From assembly GCA_947095585.1 (NCBI GenBank), contig OX352763.1, positions 46,963,481 to 47,027,480 on the forward strand: a stretch of DNA of 64,000 nucleotides, given 5' to 3'. The notes under the pieces were generated by a model. The model had not been told where the DNA came from and did no database searches. It saw nothing but the letters and a program-made list of their open reading frames with translations. A program made the translations under genes and the position numbers. This document shows positions 1 to 12,700 of this stretch, in pieces. How positions within the stretch are numbered: position 1 is the first letter of the stretch; each line of letters opens with the position of its first letter. Origin of the DNA: Nephrocerus scutellatus (Eukaryota; Arthropoda; Insecta; Diptera; Pipunculidae).

Positions 1-21
1 TTATATTATATATATTTGTAG

Positions 22-1021
22 CTATTTGCAGTTCTATTTTTCTTTATGTTGTTCGTTTTGGGAGTTGGATCAATTGTAGCGCTTCAAAGTTCTATTGTAA
101 CAATCATTTGCGATCAATCTAAGTCCCTGAAATATTGGAAGGTTGCATTAGTAACATCGATTTGTGGATTTTTAAGCGGTCTTGTTTACGTGACCCCGGT
201 ATAAAAACTTTACCTAAACGAAAAAAAATTATTTAAAACAACAAAGTGCTATAATCATATATATAGGGAGGTCAATGGATACTAAACTTGGTGGACTACT
301 ATGGAGGGACATTTGTTGTATTCGTGTTAGCTATTTTTGAAATGATTGGTATTTTCTGGATATATGGTATAGTCATTTTCAGTTTGCCTAAATTAATACC
401 TATGAATTTCGTAATTATTCCTCTTCTACCAATTTCAGGATTACAGAATTTTTGTGATGATGTTGAATTTATGACCAAAAAGCCCGTGTCTCTGTACTGG
501 CGACTTTGTTGGGCGATATTTACTCCACTTCTGTTGATAGTAATTTTTTTATACTCATTGGCCGTAATAGTACCTCTTACATATAGCGGAATGGAATATC
601 CTGATTCTGCGAACAGTTGAGTTATAATTAAGAAAACTGTTCTATGACTGGGCAATTCATTCAATTTTTGTTTCAGTTGCTGGTTGGATAATACTGGGTA
701 TTGGATTTTCCCAATTTCCTTTGTGGGCTTTGTGGTGCTTAACTACGAACTACGAAGGCAATTTAATTAATGTAACTATAAATTGAATTGAAAATTTTTA
801 TTAATTCCTAAAGGGGTACATTAATTCTTTTTATCCTATTTTAGTCCGTAAAAAAAGTTATAGCGGCAAGTTCTGAGTGGGGCCCAGAAGATCCGGAAAT
901 AAGGTCTCAGTGGATTGCCTATAAACAACATTTAATGGATCAAAGATTTAAAGAAAACTCAAGCAAAAAGCTTGGGTTTTTCTGGCAGAAAGTGTACAAC
1001 TTATTTGGGTTTTCAAAATAG
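22..1021 (+). CDS. SLC6-family Na+-coupled amino acid/neurotransmitter transporter, C-terminal exons (partial)
   Basis: Four exons read as the C-terminal third of an SLC6 (NSS) symporter, a plasma-membrane carrier that moves amino acids or transmitters with sodium. Exons: about 22-198, 267-615, 677-771 and 845-1021, joined by GT-AG introns with matching phase; the stop is at 1019-1021. Exon 1 encodes a membrane segment (LFAVLFFFMLFVLGVGS) and a second one ending YVTP. Exon 2 opens with GGQW and carries the family signature LVDYYGGTFVVFVLAIFE, then another helix after LYWRLCW. Exon 3 begins with the last helix (GWIILGIGFSQFPLWAL). Exon 4 gives a charged cytoplasmic tail containing SSEWGPEDPE. 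The 5' end lies beyond the window. The tail style suggests an insect nutrient amino-acid transporter, but the substrate cannot be settled from this piece. An antisense reading over exon 2 is only its shadow. Confidence 0.88.
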
Positions 1022-1419
1022 ATATATTTAAGAAATTTTTTTTAATTCGGTATTCTTACCAATTATGTTATTTTAACTTTTACTGTAACATGATCTTGTG
1101 CAATTAAATTAAAAAAATCTAGTAAATTTTTTTGTCTTGTGTTTCTATACGTAGTTTTCCAAAATATTTATTATAACAGAATGGGGCCAATTAAAGGTCG
1201 GTATAAAAACTTTTTTGGTTATTTATAGTTTTTATTTTTAATGTAATTTTGTGTATTTTACACTTATTAAATTTTAGAAAAAGTTACACACCAACCCAAA
1301 ACAACGCGCGAGCTATACGATATATATGTATCATTTCTTGAGAATCATTCAGAGTTCTGGATAATTAATTAATTCCCGTAGTCTGCAACACAAATTATAT
1401 CATTTCATTTCATTTTTCT
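1022..1419. other. 3' flank of the SLC6 gene, AT-rich, no gene seen
   Basis: About 400 bases of AT-rich sequence after the transporter stop. An ATTAAA-type element near 1102 could serve polyadenylation. No coding or repeat structure could be supported. Confidence 0.4.
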
Positions 1420-1870
1420 GAATTTGCTGACGACAGATCAACCTCATCCATGATATCTATTATATTATTTTCGAGGTTTAATTCGTCTTCGGGTACATCA
1501 CTGTCCTTTGAGACTTCATCTGCACCCATTTCCTCGCCATGATCCAAACATAAACAGACCAAAACATTTCTCGACAATGTTGCTCACCCTTATAAGTTTC
1601 TCGTTGAATCGAAATTCCCTGCTTCCACTTACCGGAATATTGAAAGGAGCAAGCAACCAAGGTTCCAAATGAAATCCGATCATGACCATGTAGAGCACAC
1701 AGTAATTTAATTCTGAAGGGGATTGTTGATTTCCATGACATTAGCTCCAACTTTAGTATTACACTGTTCTCTCATTAAGCCTAAACAATTTCTTGAATCG
1801 GAATAAGGGCAATCCATAAGGATCACTTGCATCTCGGAGCATCCGTAGATTGGCGCTGTGTTGAATTTTT
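1420..1870 (-). pseudogene. PIF/Harbinger transposase (HARBI1-like) remnant
   Basis: Read on the minus strand, this stretch carries the C-terminal DDE-nuclease block of PIF/Harbinger transposases. PWLLAPF is followed by an R-x-F-N motif, then a V-x-R/V-x-N-I-V-E-K-C-F-G motif, as in the family's terminal helix before the catalytic glutamate. An acidic tail rich in D and E follows and reaches a stop near 1423. Upstream coding is broken by frameshifts and the N-terminal half is not recognisable. It is a dead fragment of a DNA transposon lying between the transporter and tefu. Confidence 0.65.
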
Positions 1871-2579
1871 ATGATAAAAATTTTATCATCCTAAATAAAT
1901 TAGGAATGCATTTTTGTACCTGGTACGTCTTTCGTTTTGTTCTCTTGTATATCGTAGAATGTATGTCATTTTCTAATTTTGGCGACTCATTTTAATTATT
2001 TGCCTATTTTGACAAAATGTTACAAAACAATTTGTCCCTATCACAGAATTTGACATATTCGATTCAGTTTTTGTGTATAACATTTCATAAAAGCACCTTA
2101 TTTATGACTTTTATGTTATATCAAAATAACATAGAAAATAACAAAATAATAAAATTGAAATTGACCGGAATACCAAAATAGCATTTTTCATTTTATATAA
2201 CATAATAACATGATAACATGATAAAATGTTGTCGCCGGAATAGGGGTCATTGTCTGTTATTATACGAACTACTGGCTTAAAGTCTACATGTGGAGCCAGA
2301 AATGGTCCCACAGCAAATATGAATATAATATTTGAACGGAAAATCGTTCCAAAAATGTTCATAAAGTTACGGGAGAGTAAGATAAGACGACCAAGGGCTG
2401 AACGAACTGAAAAAATATTGTTTACACAGCCATTAACACGAGACAACTTTGTAAGGAACAAACTTTTTGTGGTCGAATTTGGTTTACACAAAACACGTAG
2501 TATACTTGCTTTCATAACCCGGGTGCATTATGCACCAATGCAGTGCAGCCAACAGAGGAAAACAACATCTTAAAAGCGC
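1871..2579. other. AT-rich intergenic DNA with simple ATAACATG-type repeats, no gene
   Basis: Positions 2195-2230 contain short iterations of the type ATAACATGATAACATG. Open frames on both strands here (about 107 and 134 codons) have no recognisable domain and lack splice or family support, so I do not call them genes. Confidence 0.4.
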
Positions 2580-2880
2580 ACCATCCGATTTACGAATCGC
2601 TCAAGTAACACTCGTTCGACTTTCGCATCGTCCAGATCACCGCATTACCGATCTACGCATTGCTTAAGTAACGCACGGTTCGACTTGCACGTCCAGATCG
2701 CACAGAGCGCATACCGCTCAGTAAGCATATCTCCCACGTATCGCTCAAACAGTCTGCCCCTCAGGCAGCGCATCTTCCAGAGTTCACATCTGTCATACAG
2801 CACACCGCTCAGTCAGGGCGCTGTCTAATAGACGCATCGCCGACTTACACATCGTCCAGATCCCCATATTTTCGATCTAT
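2580..2880. repeat. Degenerate short tandem-like repeats (GCATCG / CGCTCA / CCAGATC words)
   Basis: A locally GC-richer block in which words such as TCCAGATC, GCATCG, CGCTCA and ACTTGCAC/ACTTACAC recur at irregular spacing of roughly 40-90 bases. It looks like an eroded tandem array or the inside of an old mobile element. No open frame is conserved across the copies. Confidence 0.4.
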
Positions 2881-2984
2881 ATGTCGCACATCGTCCAAGC
2901 TCGAGTGGTTACACTGAGACTGCGAAAACTCCGATACAATGTAGACAAAGAACTTAATGGATTGACAATATCTACTACGACAAA

Positions 2985-3100
2985 TTCTCTCAGAATTCAT
3001 CATCATATTTGGCTCTGCACCGGAACCGTCCTAGCCCCCAGCAAAAAATCTCTACACCAGTCTCGTTTTCGTTTTCGATGACATCCAATTTTACTCGGAA
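2985..3100 (-). mobile_element. LINE 3'-end fragment, ATC/GAT-tailed (minus strand)
   Basis: On the minus strand this matches the segment at 12088-12200: the same coding end (a DRW...GPGPDSG-type C-terminus there) followed by a run of GAT/ATG triplets. Such 3' ends with short triplet tails are typical of RTE-like LINEs, which truncate at the 5' side on insertion. Only the last roughly 110 bases remain. Confidence 0.5.
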
Positions 3101-3305
3101 TTAGGAACTCAAGTCTGTGTTGTTGCACAGCGAATAATGGAATCAACCAAAGCTAACACACAGCTGTGAAGCTAAAATATCTAGTTTAAGATTTTTAGCG
3201 GTGTCACTGCTGTACGACATTTTATTTTGAAATCGCTATGATACGTTTTTCCGTTCAAAGTTAGGACACCGTTTTCGATACTTTCTGATCCGAGATAAAA
3301 ATTAA

Positions 3306-3600
3306 AAATGTTCTTTTCAATTAAATATGGGTACCCTGGGGCCGATCACGTCCAAATTTTTACAAATAGTTTTGTCCATTTGTATATCCATGGGTATAAA
3401 ATTTCAATAAAATCGGTTAAATTTTGTAAAACATTTGTATGGGAGTTCCCCGACCCCGAGGGCCCAAATTTTAATAGAAATTGTTGTCAACGGAGATATA
3501 TACGTGTGCAGTTTGTATAAAGTCGGGCTTTAAAAAGTGGGTTAAAAATTGATCACAAGATTTTACCAGCCAGCCAGCCACGGGCACGCGAAGTTTATAG
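3306..3600 (+). repeat. Dispersed repeat family R1, copy 1
   Basis: Contains the recurring phrases GGCCGATCAC, TTTTACAAA, TTTTGTCCAT, TATAAAATTT, AAAATCGG, CGGAGATA and GGGTTAAAAATTGATC, then CCAGCCAGCCAGCCA and an end ACGGGCACGCGAAG. Further copies sit at 12395-12700, 13133-13440, 13441-13700 and, inverted, 50075-50375. It has no coding potential and no clear terminal repeats; its class is unknown. Confidence 0.65.
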
Positions 3601-3645
3601 ATAATTGTCTATACAGCAATTTGCAAATTACAATATTTTAAGATA

Positions 3646-3657
3646 TTTATTTTTATT
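3646..3657 (-). terminator. tefu polyadenylation signal (two AATAAA on the minus strand)
   Basis: Two abutting TTTATT hexamers on the plus strand read AATAAA on the minus strand, 80-90 bases past the tefu stop codon, a normal distance for a 3' UTR. Confidence 0.5.
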
Positions 3658-3736
3658 GATGTTGGTAAAATAATTAATTACATAAACATATACCTACGAG
3701 TATCAAAAGTTGTATTGTATGGCAAATTAATGGAAT

Positions 3737-6700
3737 TTACAAATAAGGATCCCACCCAGGATACAAACGACAGAGATTACGCACATTAATCGCATCGTTT
3801 ATTAATCTCTGAACTTGCACATCTACTCCAGATGCTCCGAGTTTACCGATTACCTTTCCTTCAAGCTTCTCTTTAACTCTTAATAAGGCTCGCTCTGCAG
3901 TAAGGTTCTTTTCGTCGCCTATAAAGTAGACAAAAAGCAAAAATGTAATAAAATAAAAACAACCCATAAAAATTAAATTTTTTCATATGAATTCTATAAT
4001 AGGGGATACATATGTGAAAAAAGCGTTGGAACTGGCAAGCATGACACATTGTTACGATGGGCATGCTAGTCGGTTGTATTCGCGATATTTCCGTAGCCAA
4101 TATGTTTAATCGCCCGGTTCTGTGTTCTGTCTGGTAGGTGGAATGTGGACCCAATACCACAAATACAATTGTATTCAAGTTTTTGGCGTATATAATGGGT
4201 ACCTGAAAACCTCTTCACTCTCTTATTGACCATAAGAAATTCATGGTCAGATAGAGTGAATACATTTTTCGGGTACGCAGTAGAACTCACATTTGCGGAA
4301 TCCGGTTCTAGAAAAAAAACCTAAACATTTCGCAACATTTTAGCGATATCGAATTTGTAGTCGTCACTCATATCGTGGATTTCGAGTTATTCTGTTTCTT
4401 CATTTAAATTTCATTCGACGACAAAATATAGTACTGGGTTTTAGAAGCGGAAAATTTTACTCTATTGTATAATGCCCACCTTGTTATGCTGTCAATGTCA
4501 GGTCAGGTCACATGTGTGTTTTTGTTTAAATTCAAAGAGAAGAGTGCAGATAAGCGTATATTTTGAAAGAAAGTTTGAAAGTATCGCAGACAAAATACAG
4601 TCTCGGGGAAAACCAGCGTTATTGTGGAACATTAGATTTGAATGGTCCAATACGATCTGGAATAAATGGTCAGAATGGTAGTTGCTAGTCCAATCAAGCA
4701 GGGTTTTATCGTTTCCATACCACCCATTTTCGATAGGGCAAGGACAGGATGACAGACCCGGCTTGCAACGAATTTGCATTCACAAAATTTGTGAATAGAC
4801 TGGTTCCACTTTTCGGTGAGGTATGCCATCAGATAACCAGTAGAAGGTTCGAAACCTGCTGGTCGCTAAGAATTTTCAGTGATTCAAGTTAAGCCAAGTA
4901 AGGAAAAAAATTAACGTACAAGTATTTTCAACCATATTTTGAGATGCTATCTTCCAAATGTACAAGGGATCGTACAGTAACACTTCCAGAATAGTTGTAA
5001 TGACAACTTGATTTTTGCTTAAAATACTCATCGTTGTTTCACATGATTTTTTAAAGATTCCGTCTACTTCACAAACTCCCATAGGTCCTACAATGTCGCG
5101 CGTCAGACGGAATGGTACGGTTTCTGGAGTTGGCATTATCCTTCCCTGTTCGAACGCAATTCCTGCATAAATTACGAAAATATTGAAACAAATATTGTTA
5201 TGGATGGATGACTGTTTGAAATACAAACCAAAATCAATATGAATAACTTCGCCGGTGATCTCATCGATAAGAATATTTTGTAAATGGCGATCGCCAAGCC
5301 CTAGTATGAATCCAACAATGGAAGTGGTGGCAACGCTGTTAAATATGTTTTTATACTATAAGTCACAGTTATTAAGAAACAAACCACTAAATATATACAT
5401 ACCTTTTTGTGTAAGCTAAGCGACTTTCAAACCAAATTCCAGGCACAAGGAATTTTTCAAAAAAGAAATAATGAAACACAGGTTTCACTTTGCCACAAAT
5501 GTGCAGATAAATTTCAAGGCGCTTATCAAAGTCATGTTTAAGAAACTCCTAAGTCAAAGATATGTGTAATATAAAAATTTAAAATTTAAATTACAAGTAA
5601 AGTTTATTTGAACCATTGACAATGCGCGGCATTTTCCAACACTGTAGTCGTCTGGACGATATTTTTTATGAGCTCCTTCCATTGTTTTATTTCCACATAA
5701 GTACAATCCAATTGGAACAGTATTTTGACACCATTCCAGTATACCACTACGCTGTAATACAGGAAGAGATAACTTAATTTTTTTAATAACAATGTTTTCC
5801 GGAACATCTACCATTGAAAGCGGAACTACTCTGTAAGTTCGTAGTGATAGCTTTTTCTCGTTTGTTTCTGGGTTTCGTTTTAACAAATCGTTCACCATTG
5901 ACAAAACCTGCTGCATTACGGCATCTTGACGCAGGTCATCTTTTCCTTTAAGTAATTGTGGTCTTAAATATCCATCGGAGCAAAGACACATTAACTTTTT
6001 TGGAGCGTTTATTCCACCAACTAAGGACACCTTCTCTTCCCATTTTATAATAGCTTAAGGAGTATATGAAAACAAAAATAAAATGTTTTCTTTTTTTTGG
6101 GAGTTTCTGTAAATTTTACTTGCTAGTGTGTATTCCTTATTAACCGATACTGGCAAATCAATAGTTAGACACTGCACACTGTCTTGATTCTTAAGTCGCT
6201 TAAGCTTGTCACTCAAATTTAATAAAGTCGATTTACCAGCATCCTTATTTGCAAAGTCAATGAGAGCTACGGAAGAAATTTGTTTTCCATAATATACAAT
6301 ACATAAAATTTATGTAAAACCTGAAAACATGTTTTCCATTTGGTTGATAGAGTTGATATTCGATTTTTTCTTTGCCGCATTTATAATGTCTTTAGATATG
6401 GTCACACGATCATTTGAATTATTGCCCCTTGAAAATAAAGGTTTTAATTACAGGTATACTTATTTTATACATACCAACTTGACTTACTTATTACTATCGG
6501 AAAAGCCAAATACTAACGCAAATAATTGCGGAAGGGTTTGCTGAGGATGATCTTCGACGCATCTTACTGAAAGAGGGGAGAGAATATAACAATAATTTTT
6601 TATCTATAAAAGCTTATCAAATTATTACCTAAAATTTTCTTTATGATTTCTAAGAATGCATTATTTTTAAAATTTAGCCGAGCAGTCATTTGATTTAAAG

Positions 6701-9700
6701 CACATACAAATTTGTAGGAAGGAACTTCATCAATATGGTCTTCAATTTTTGTATTTAAAGCATCGTTATACTTGTTTGCAAACCATAAAGAAATTATCCG
6801 GTATATTACTGGACTGGTTATAGCATCGTCAAGTTTACAAAATTTCATATAGTTTCTAAAAGTTGAATTTATTTAGCGCTAGTTGTTCAATAGATATTTG
6901 TTGTGCAATAAAGAGTTATTGTTCTCTACACGTACTCAACAGCAATGCATAAATTTTCTGAACGTTTAAGTTCCACAGCTTTGATTTCCTTATCATCAAT
7001 GCCACAGTTTTTTATTAAAACATTAATGCTAATGGCTTTGTCACGATCTTTCCCATGTTCCTTCGACAATGAATGTGCTTCTTCTTTATTTTTCTTCATA
7101 ATTTCGCACTTTTTTTGAAAGGCTTCCGATTTTGAATACGAGTTAAGCTATTGCCAAAATGAAATTGAAAACATTTTTTTAGTGTGTGATTCTAATGGGT
7201 AAACTATAACGTACTTGTGTGTACTCCCTGTCTGCGTATTTAGCAATCGTTTTAAAAGCCTGTTTTCGGTGCTTCTTTTCGAACTCCTCAAATGAATTTG
7301 CGTCGAAAGCATTTGGATTAGCCTTCAAAATCTGTTCCTTATGCATTCCGTAGTTGTTCAATAAATTAATAGAGCCTTCAAAATATTTTTTTAGAACAAC
7401 TTCAAAAGTTTCTGAGTTTGATTCCAATAAGTGCTCGCCATACATTCTAAATGTACCGAAAACAAAATGTACGAAAGACAAAAAATATGAATCTATGCTA
7501 ATTGTTCTCGCACAATTCTTTTAAGGCAATTATTCTCAAACATTTTTGCTAAAGATTATGGCATTTATTCACGAAATAACGGCGTCCGATGTTTGCTTGA
7601 GAATAATAAGACTAATTCTTTTCGATACAATATCATATTGTAATTGTATTACTTTTTTAATAAAAATAATGATAATAATAATTTAATAACCAGTTAAGTT
7701 ATTTCTTGCTTCAGTTTTATGTAATTTTATATTTAAACAAAAAAAAAACTTTTGAGAAGAATTTCCTAAGCAGAACGGGAAGAATTGTTCGAGCATAATT
7801 GTGCGATAATAATTGCCTAAAAATAATGGTGCGAGAACAATGACCCGGACGTCAAAAAATATTATGTTCTTTTAGAAGCATACCTATGAGCTTTTATTCT
7901 TTGAAGGCAATATACAAATTCTTTGTTTGATATAACGTGTTGAAGTATTGCTTTTGCTATCGAAAATTTTCCAGTTTTTTGGCAAATCTGTGCATCTTCA
8001 AGCAAAGCACTAACCTTAATAACAACAATTTTCAAATGGTATTTACATATTTTAAATAAATTTTTCGTTTTAGCCAAAATATATTTTACCTTTATCTGCC
8101 CGGACACCTCTAAGTTCTTAAGAAGGGCAATATTCCGAATAGCAAGATTGACTGCGCCATTGTGTTTGCACTCTTTTATACATTTTAATAGACAATTTCC
8201 AATCACGTTTTGTTTCTTAGAAAGAAAACTTAAATTTTTTACCATAGGCTTAATTAATTTATGTTTAGTTACTTTGTAGAATTCCTCTATCTTTCGGTTT
8301 GCACGAATTCCGGCAGTTTTAAAAAGTGCCATCTGGTGCGATAATATTTGTTCTTTACAAGCAAAGTTTCCATATGACAAATCACTTTCTAGTTCCCATT
8401 TTCGAAAAATTTCTTCGACACTAGACGCTAAAGCAAATTGCACCTGAAAAAGTGATGCTAAAATAAAAAAAATCACAAAGGAAAATGATATCTGATTCAT
8501 TACAACGCAAAAATCTTCGGCTTGCTGCAAAAGATGCATCCATGTTAGGTACTTATAAATACTTTGAAGGCATTCAATACTGATCTCTTTAAGAATCGAT
8601 ATTATACATTGCCTGGCACTAGCAATTGCGGCAAGACTGTTATTTTCTTCGCGGTTATATATAAATTTAAGAGCGTTGAAGTGATGTTTTGAAAACTCAT
8701 ATTCCATGTCGTTTAAAGAGTTTAATTTTGAGTGTCCATCAACTATGGTTTCCCATTGACAAAGGCGCCAACAGGATTCGTAGTCAACTTGTTTGTTACG
8801 CATATTTGATGCAGAAATTAAAAAAAGTCCATTTCTTGGCGGAATAAAACATTATTATTATGTAAAAAAAATGAAAATGTATTAAACACGAAAATGTACA
8901 CCTTTTTAAACTGCTCGTGTAGAGTGAATGCTCAGTTAAATTAGTTGCGTCAGCGTCTAAAATAACATCAGTCCAGTTGCCTTCCAAATTTAAAAATTCC
9001 AAACGCGAACTCAGGGGGTTTAAGAAGCCAGCAGTCGCTTCTGAACATCCAATCGACTGATATGCCTAAGTATAATGTTTCATAGACTTAAACTCAAAAC
9101 ACAAAGACTTCATATAGAAATACATACCTTTGTTGCAACATCTTGGAAAATTACATTCTCAATAATATCGCTCTTTAATTTCTCCGAATCAAATTTTTCA
9201 TTCAAAGCCCACATTTCTAAGTACAATATAGCCATGAAGTATGCTTGGCAAAAATTAGAAGCCTTTGCCACGTAAAGTAAATTAATTGGTATTTTCCTGA
9301 AGTATGTTTTATAATTTATACAGAAATATCAATTTATTTGCTTTTTTGAACTTATCATACCAGTTACTGTGAATTCTAATGCATTCGCATATATTAAGAA
9401 AATGTAGAATTGCTTTTTTCTCTTTGTATAAAGTCTTACAAGCAGACGTTTCACTCTATAAAGAATCACCTCTTTAGTAGGTAAAAATATCTTTTCTCTT
9501 TGTACTCACCCCCGTTAATACTAAGAAACATTCTGTAAAAAAGTAATCTAGCTAAAAAAAATATAGAAGGAAATGAATATGGGAATATATAAAAAAAAGA
9601 GGTTCTTACCAACAAAATAATGTTTTGCACATGTTGTTGCTCGTTCGCAAGAAGAATTTTGAAAATAGGAACTATCGAGGATTCAGCAAAATAATTCTAG

Positions 9701-12700
9701 AAAAATGAAAAAATGTATAAAATATCACGTACTTTGCTGCTTTCAATTAATAAACACAAACATCTAACATAGAAAGAGTTTCGAAAATTTTCCAATTGCA
9801 GCACTCAAAAATCTTTGACGAAAATGTTTTGATCCATTGTTGATAGGGTAGATTCTCAGTGCTCCTTAATATCGATACAAAATCGGTCGGCTTAATGGAC
9901 TTGTATCCGTTAAGGACATTACTTCTTCCTTCCACAAGAAAAACTTTAAAATAAGGAAAGGATTCTAACAAAAAAAAACGGTAAATTAAAAATTTCAAGT
10001 TTTTTTCACAATATTTAAATACATGTATAATTCAGTATACCCTACCAATAATCGTTTGGCCAAACTTTGAGTTAACCAATTGCTCGCAAACCTCGCAGAT
10101 GATTGTGTGCGTGGAAGAATTGTATTGAAGAAGCAATTTTCCTAAAACTATGTACAAAGATTCCGCTACAAATTTCATTTCGTCTTTGCATTTAGTTTCC
10201 TATCCAGAAAATTAAAAATACAGTCTTCCGCTGGCAATTTAATTGTTACAATATACCATATCATAAAAGGTTTCGTCTGTCTGAAAGTAATAGGCAAACC
10301 CTTCGATTTTTACAGCTCCAATTTCTCCCAAACATTTGGCAGCTTTATCAGCGTACTGTCGATTACCGTTCCTGACGATTTCTATAAGTCTCTTAAGTAA
10401 ATCGTATAACGAATTCTTTATATTCCGTTGCTGGCAAAGTTCTTGCATACTAATTTTTTGTTTCGATACCTAAGAAAACACGTATTAAATTTTATTTTAA
10501 AGACATTTTCTTCCTCTATCATACACTTAATTTAATTGCGTTAAGAGCTTCAGTTCCTCTGTTATTTGCCAGAAGAAATATTTTTATATCCGCCTCTAAA
10601 TCTTTTTTCACTGTAGTTGAAGCTGTTTTCTGAATTATTCGAAGTTCTTCAAATTGTTTACTTTGAGGAAACTCATCCAAAAGCTGAATTGCGTCACTCA
10701 ATTTGTTGCTCATATTAGACATAAAATAGTATAGTAAATCTTTGGATAAATTACGAATTTCCTCATACACCGTATTTTCAATCATAACCACCAAAGATCT
10801 AATTATATCGTTCATAAAAGTTTTAAGCACGTCTTCACAATAGTCCACTGCAAAAGCCTGTTTTTCTATAATGTATCGTAAGAAATTGAGCGAGCTGTAC
10901 AACATTTCATATTTGCCTGCAAAAATACGAAAAGAATAAAATGAATTGATTAAGTTAGCATTAAAATAAATCTAATAAAAAAGTCAATACTTTTCTGGTC
11001 CGTTATTATATTTAAGTTGAAAAAAATTATATCTCTCACAAAAAACTTCTGAGTATATTTTGAACTTTCTGATGACTCGTCTTCCATAGAATCGATAACT
11101 ATCTCAGCTAAAACGCAATATGCATGAAAATACCTTAACTGATCAATTATAAATGTGGATTTAACGCTTCTAAGTTTGAATTCTGCAAATGTTTTAATTA
11201 AAACAATTGGATCTTTTTTTATAATTAACCAAAAGCAATTATCCCCAATGCGTTTCCTGTTGTAATTGTAACATTTTTCCTACAAAAACAAAGATTTTTT
11301 GAAAAAATACCTAAACATACGTTTAGAATTTGTATACTTTTACTTACAATATAAAATTCAAGGCATTTTCTAAACGCTTCGATATTAATGGCAGGCCATT
11401 TTGATTCAATAACACACATTTGAAATCCAAACACTTTTTCAAAATGCCGCATATCTGTGAGCATCTCAATAAGAAATATAATTGTTTTATAATTAATTTT
11501 ACTTTCTTTTGGCCATAATTCTATTCCTAATCGTTCCAAATTAATAAACAAGAGTTTAACGTTGTTCTGGTAGTTAAGAAGATCCGATACTGTGCCATCA
11601 GACAATGAGGGAAGTGTGAACGCACAACAATTCGGCATAGCAATCTAGTCGTATATAAGTGGTTATTACTATTTGTAATGTTTAACGCGCTACAATCTTA
11701 CTTGAATCAATTCCTGTGTGCTTCCAAAGTTCTTGCGCTCCAAGTCCTCTATCTCAGCAGGACTCGCATTAATCAGAAGGCAACATGAAATTTGTCCTAT
11801 ATAGCTGCTGATAAATCCTTTCTTATTTTCAGAACATAAAAAATATGGAAATCTGTTGAAAATGTGACAGTACTTAAATTTAAACTATTATTATTAAGTA
11901 TTAAGAATGTGGCATAAGCATTAAAATTTCATTAAAAACTAGCTGATCCCGGAAGATTCGCTACCCGCACTCATGAGCCTTCTTGTTACCACCAACAGGT
12001 GGTTGTGATGTGGTGTTAAATGTGAGTTTCCATAAATAACAAGCAAACTTTTATGTTTATTTATATAGAAATGTATACAGAGAAAACAGAAAAAACTGGA
12101 TGACATCGACTCAAAATCGGGACCGGTGGAAAGACTTTTTGCGGGGGCCAGGACCGGACTCCGGTTGTAGAGCCAAATATGATGATGATGATACAGAGCA
12201 AAACAAACATTTTTTTTTCTGTATAATCTGCTTTGACTTTTCTGCAGAATTTGGTACACTACAAAATTATAAGAAATATGTCTGGAGAAAACAAACAGGA
12301 AGCTCAAGCAAACTATAGTAGCAGAACACCAGTGAGTTGTAAGCCGTGTCATATCTCAAGAAGAAAAAAATTATTTTCTCAAAAAAACAGCCCATAAAAA
12401 TTAAAATTTTTCATGTAAATTATCTAATAGGAGATAGGTATGTGTTCAAAATTTGAAGAAAATAGGGCTAATTTTTAAAAAGATTACATGGACACCACAC
12501 GGATCTCAAGGCCCGATCACTCCAACAAATTTACAAAAAGTTTTGTCGATCAGTAATACACTTTGATTAAAATTAGAAGAAAATCGAGCTAATTTTAAAA
12601 AAAAACAACCCATAAAAATTAAAATTTTTCATCTAAATTCTCTAATCGCAGAAATTGATATGGAAGCCCCTCGATCCTGGGCCATTTTATTTTTATTGTA

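Noticed and set aside
299..664. 121-codon minus-strand frame
   Set aside because: It lies antisense over an SLC6 exon and has no domain; a shadow frame.
2111..2573. Overlapping frames of 134 (-) and 107 (+) codons
   Set aside because: No recognisable motif, AT-rich low-complexity base, no splice support.
7862..8803. A single 313-codon tefu exon
   Set aside because: Two GT-AG introns of 60 and 75 nt lie within it; the family lacks the extra residues, and splicing keeps the frame.
10519..10530. GTGTAT donor for the tefu exon ending near 10527
   Set aside because: It breaks the phase with the next exon; the GTATGA donor two bases further restores it.
11230..11279. Separate 50-nt tefu exon with a GTTAAT donor
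   Set aside because: Phase did not fit the next exon; reading straight through to 10991 keeps frame and gives a sensible sequence, so one exon was kept.
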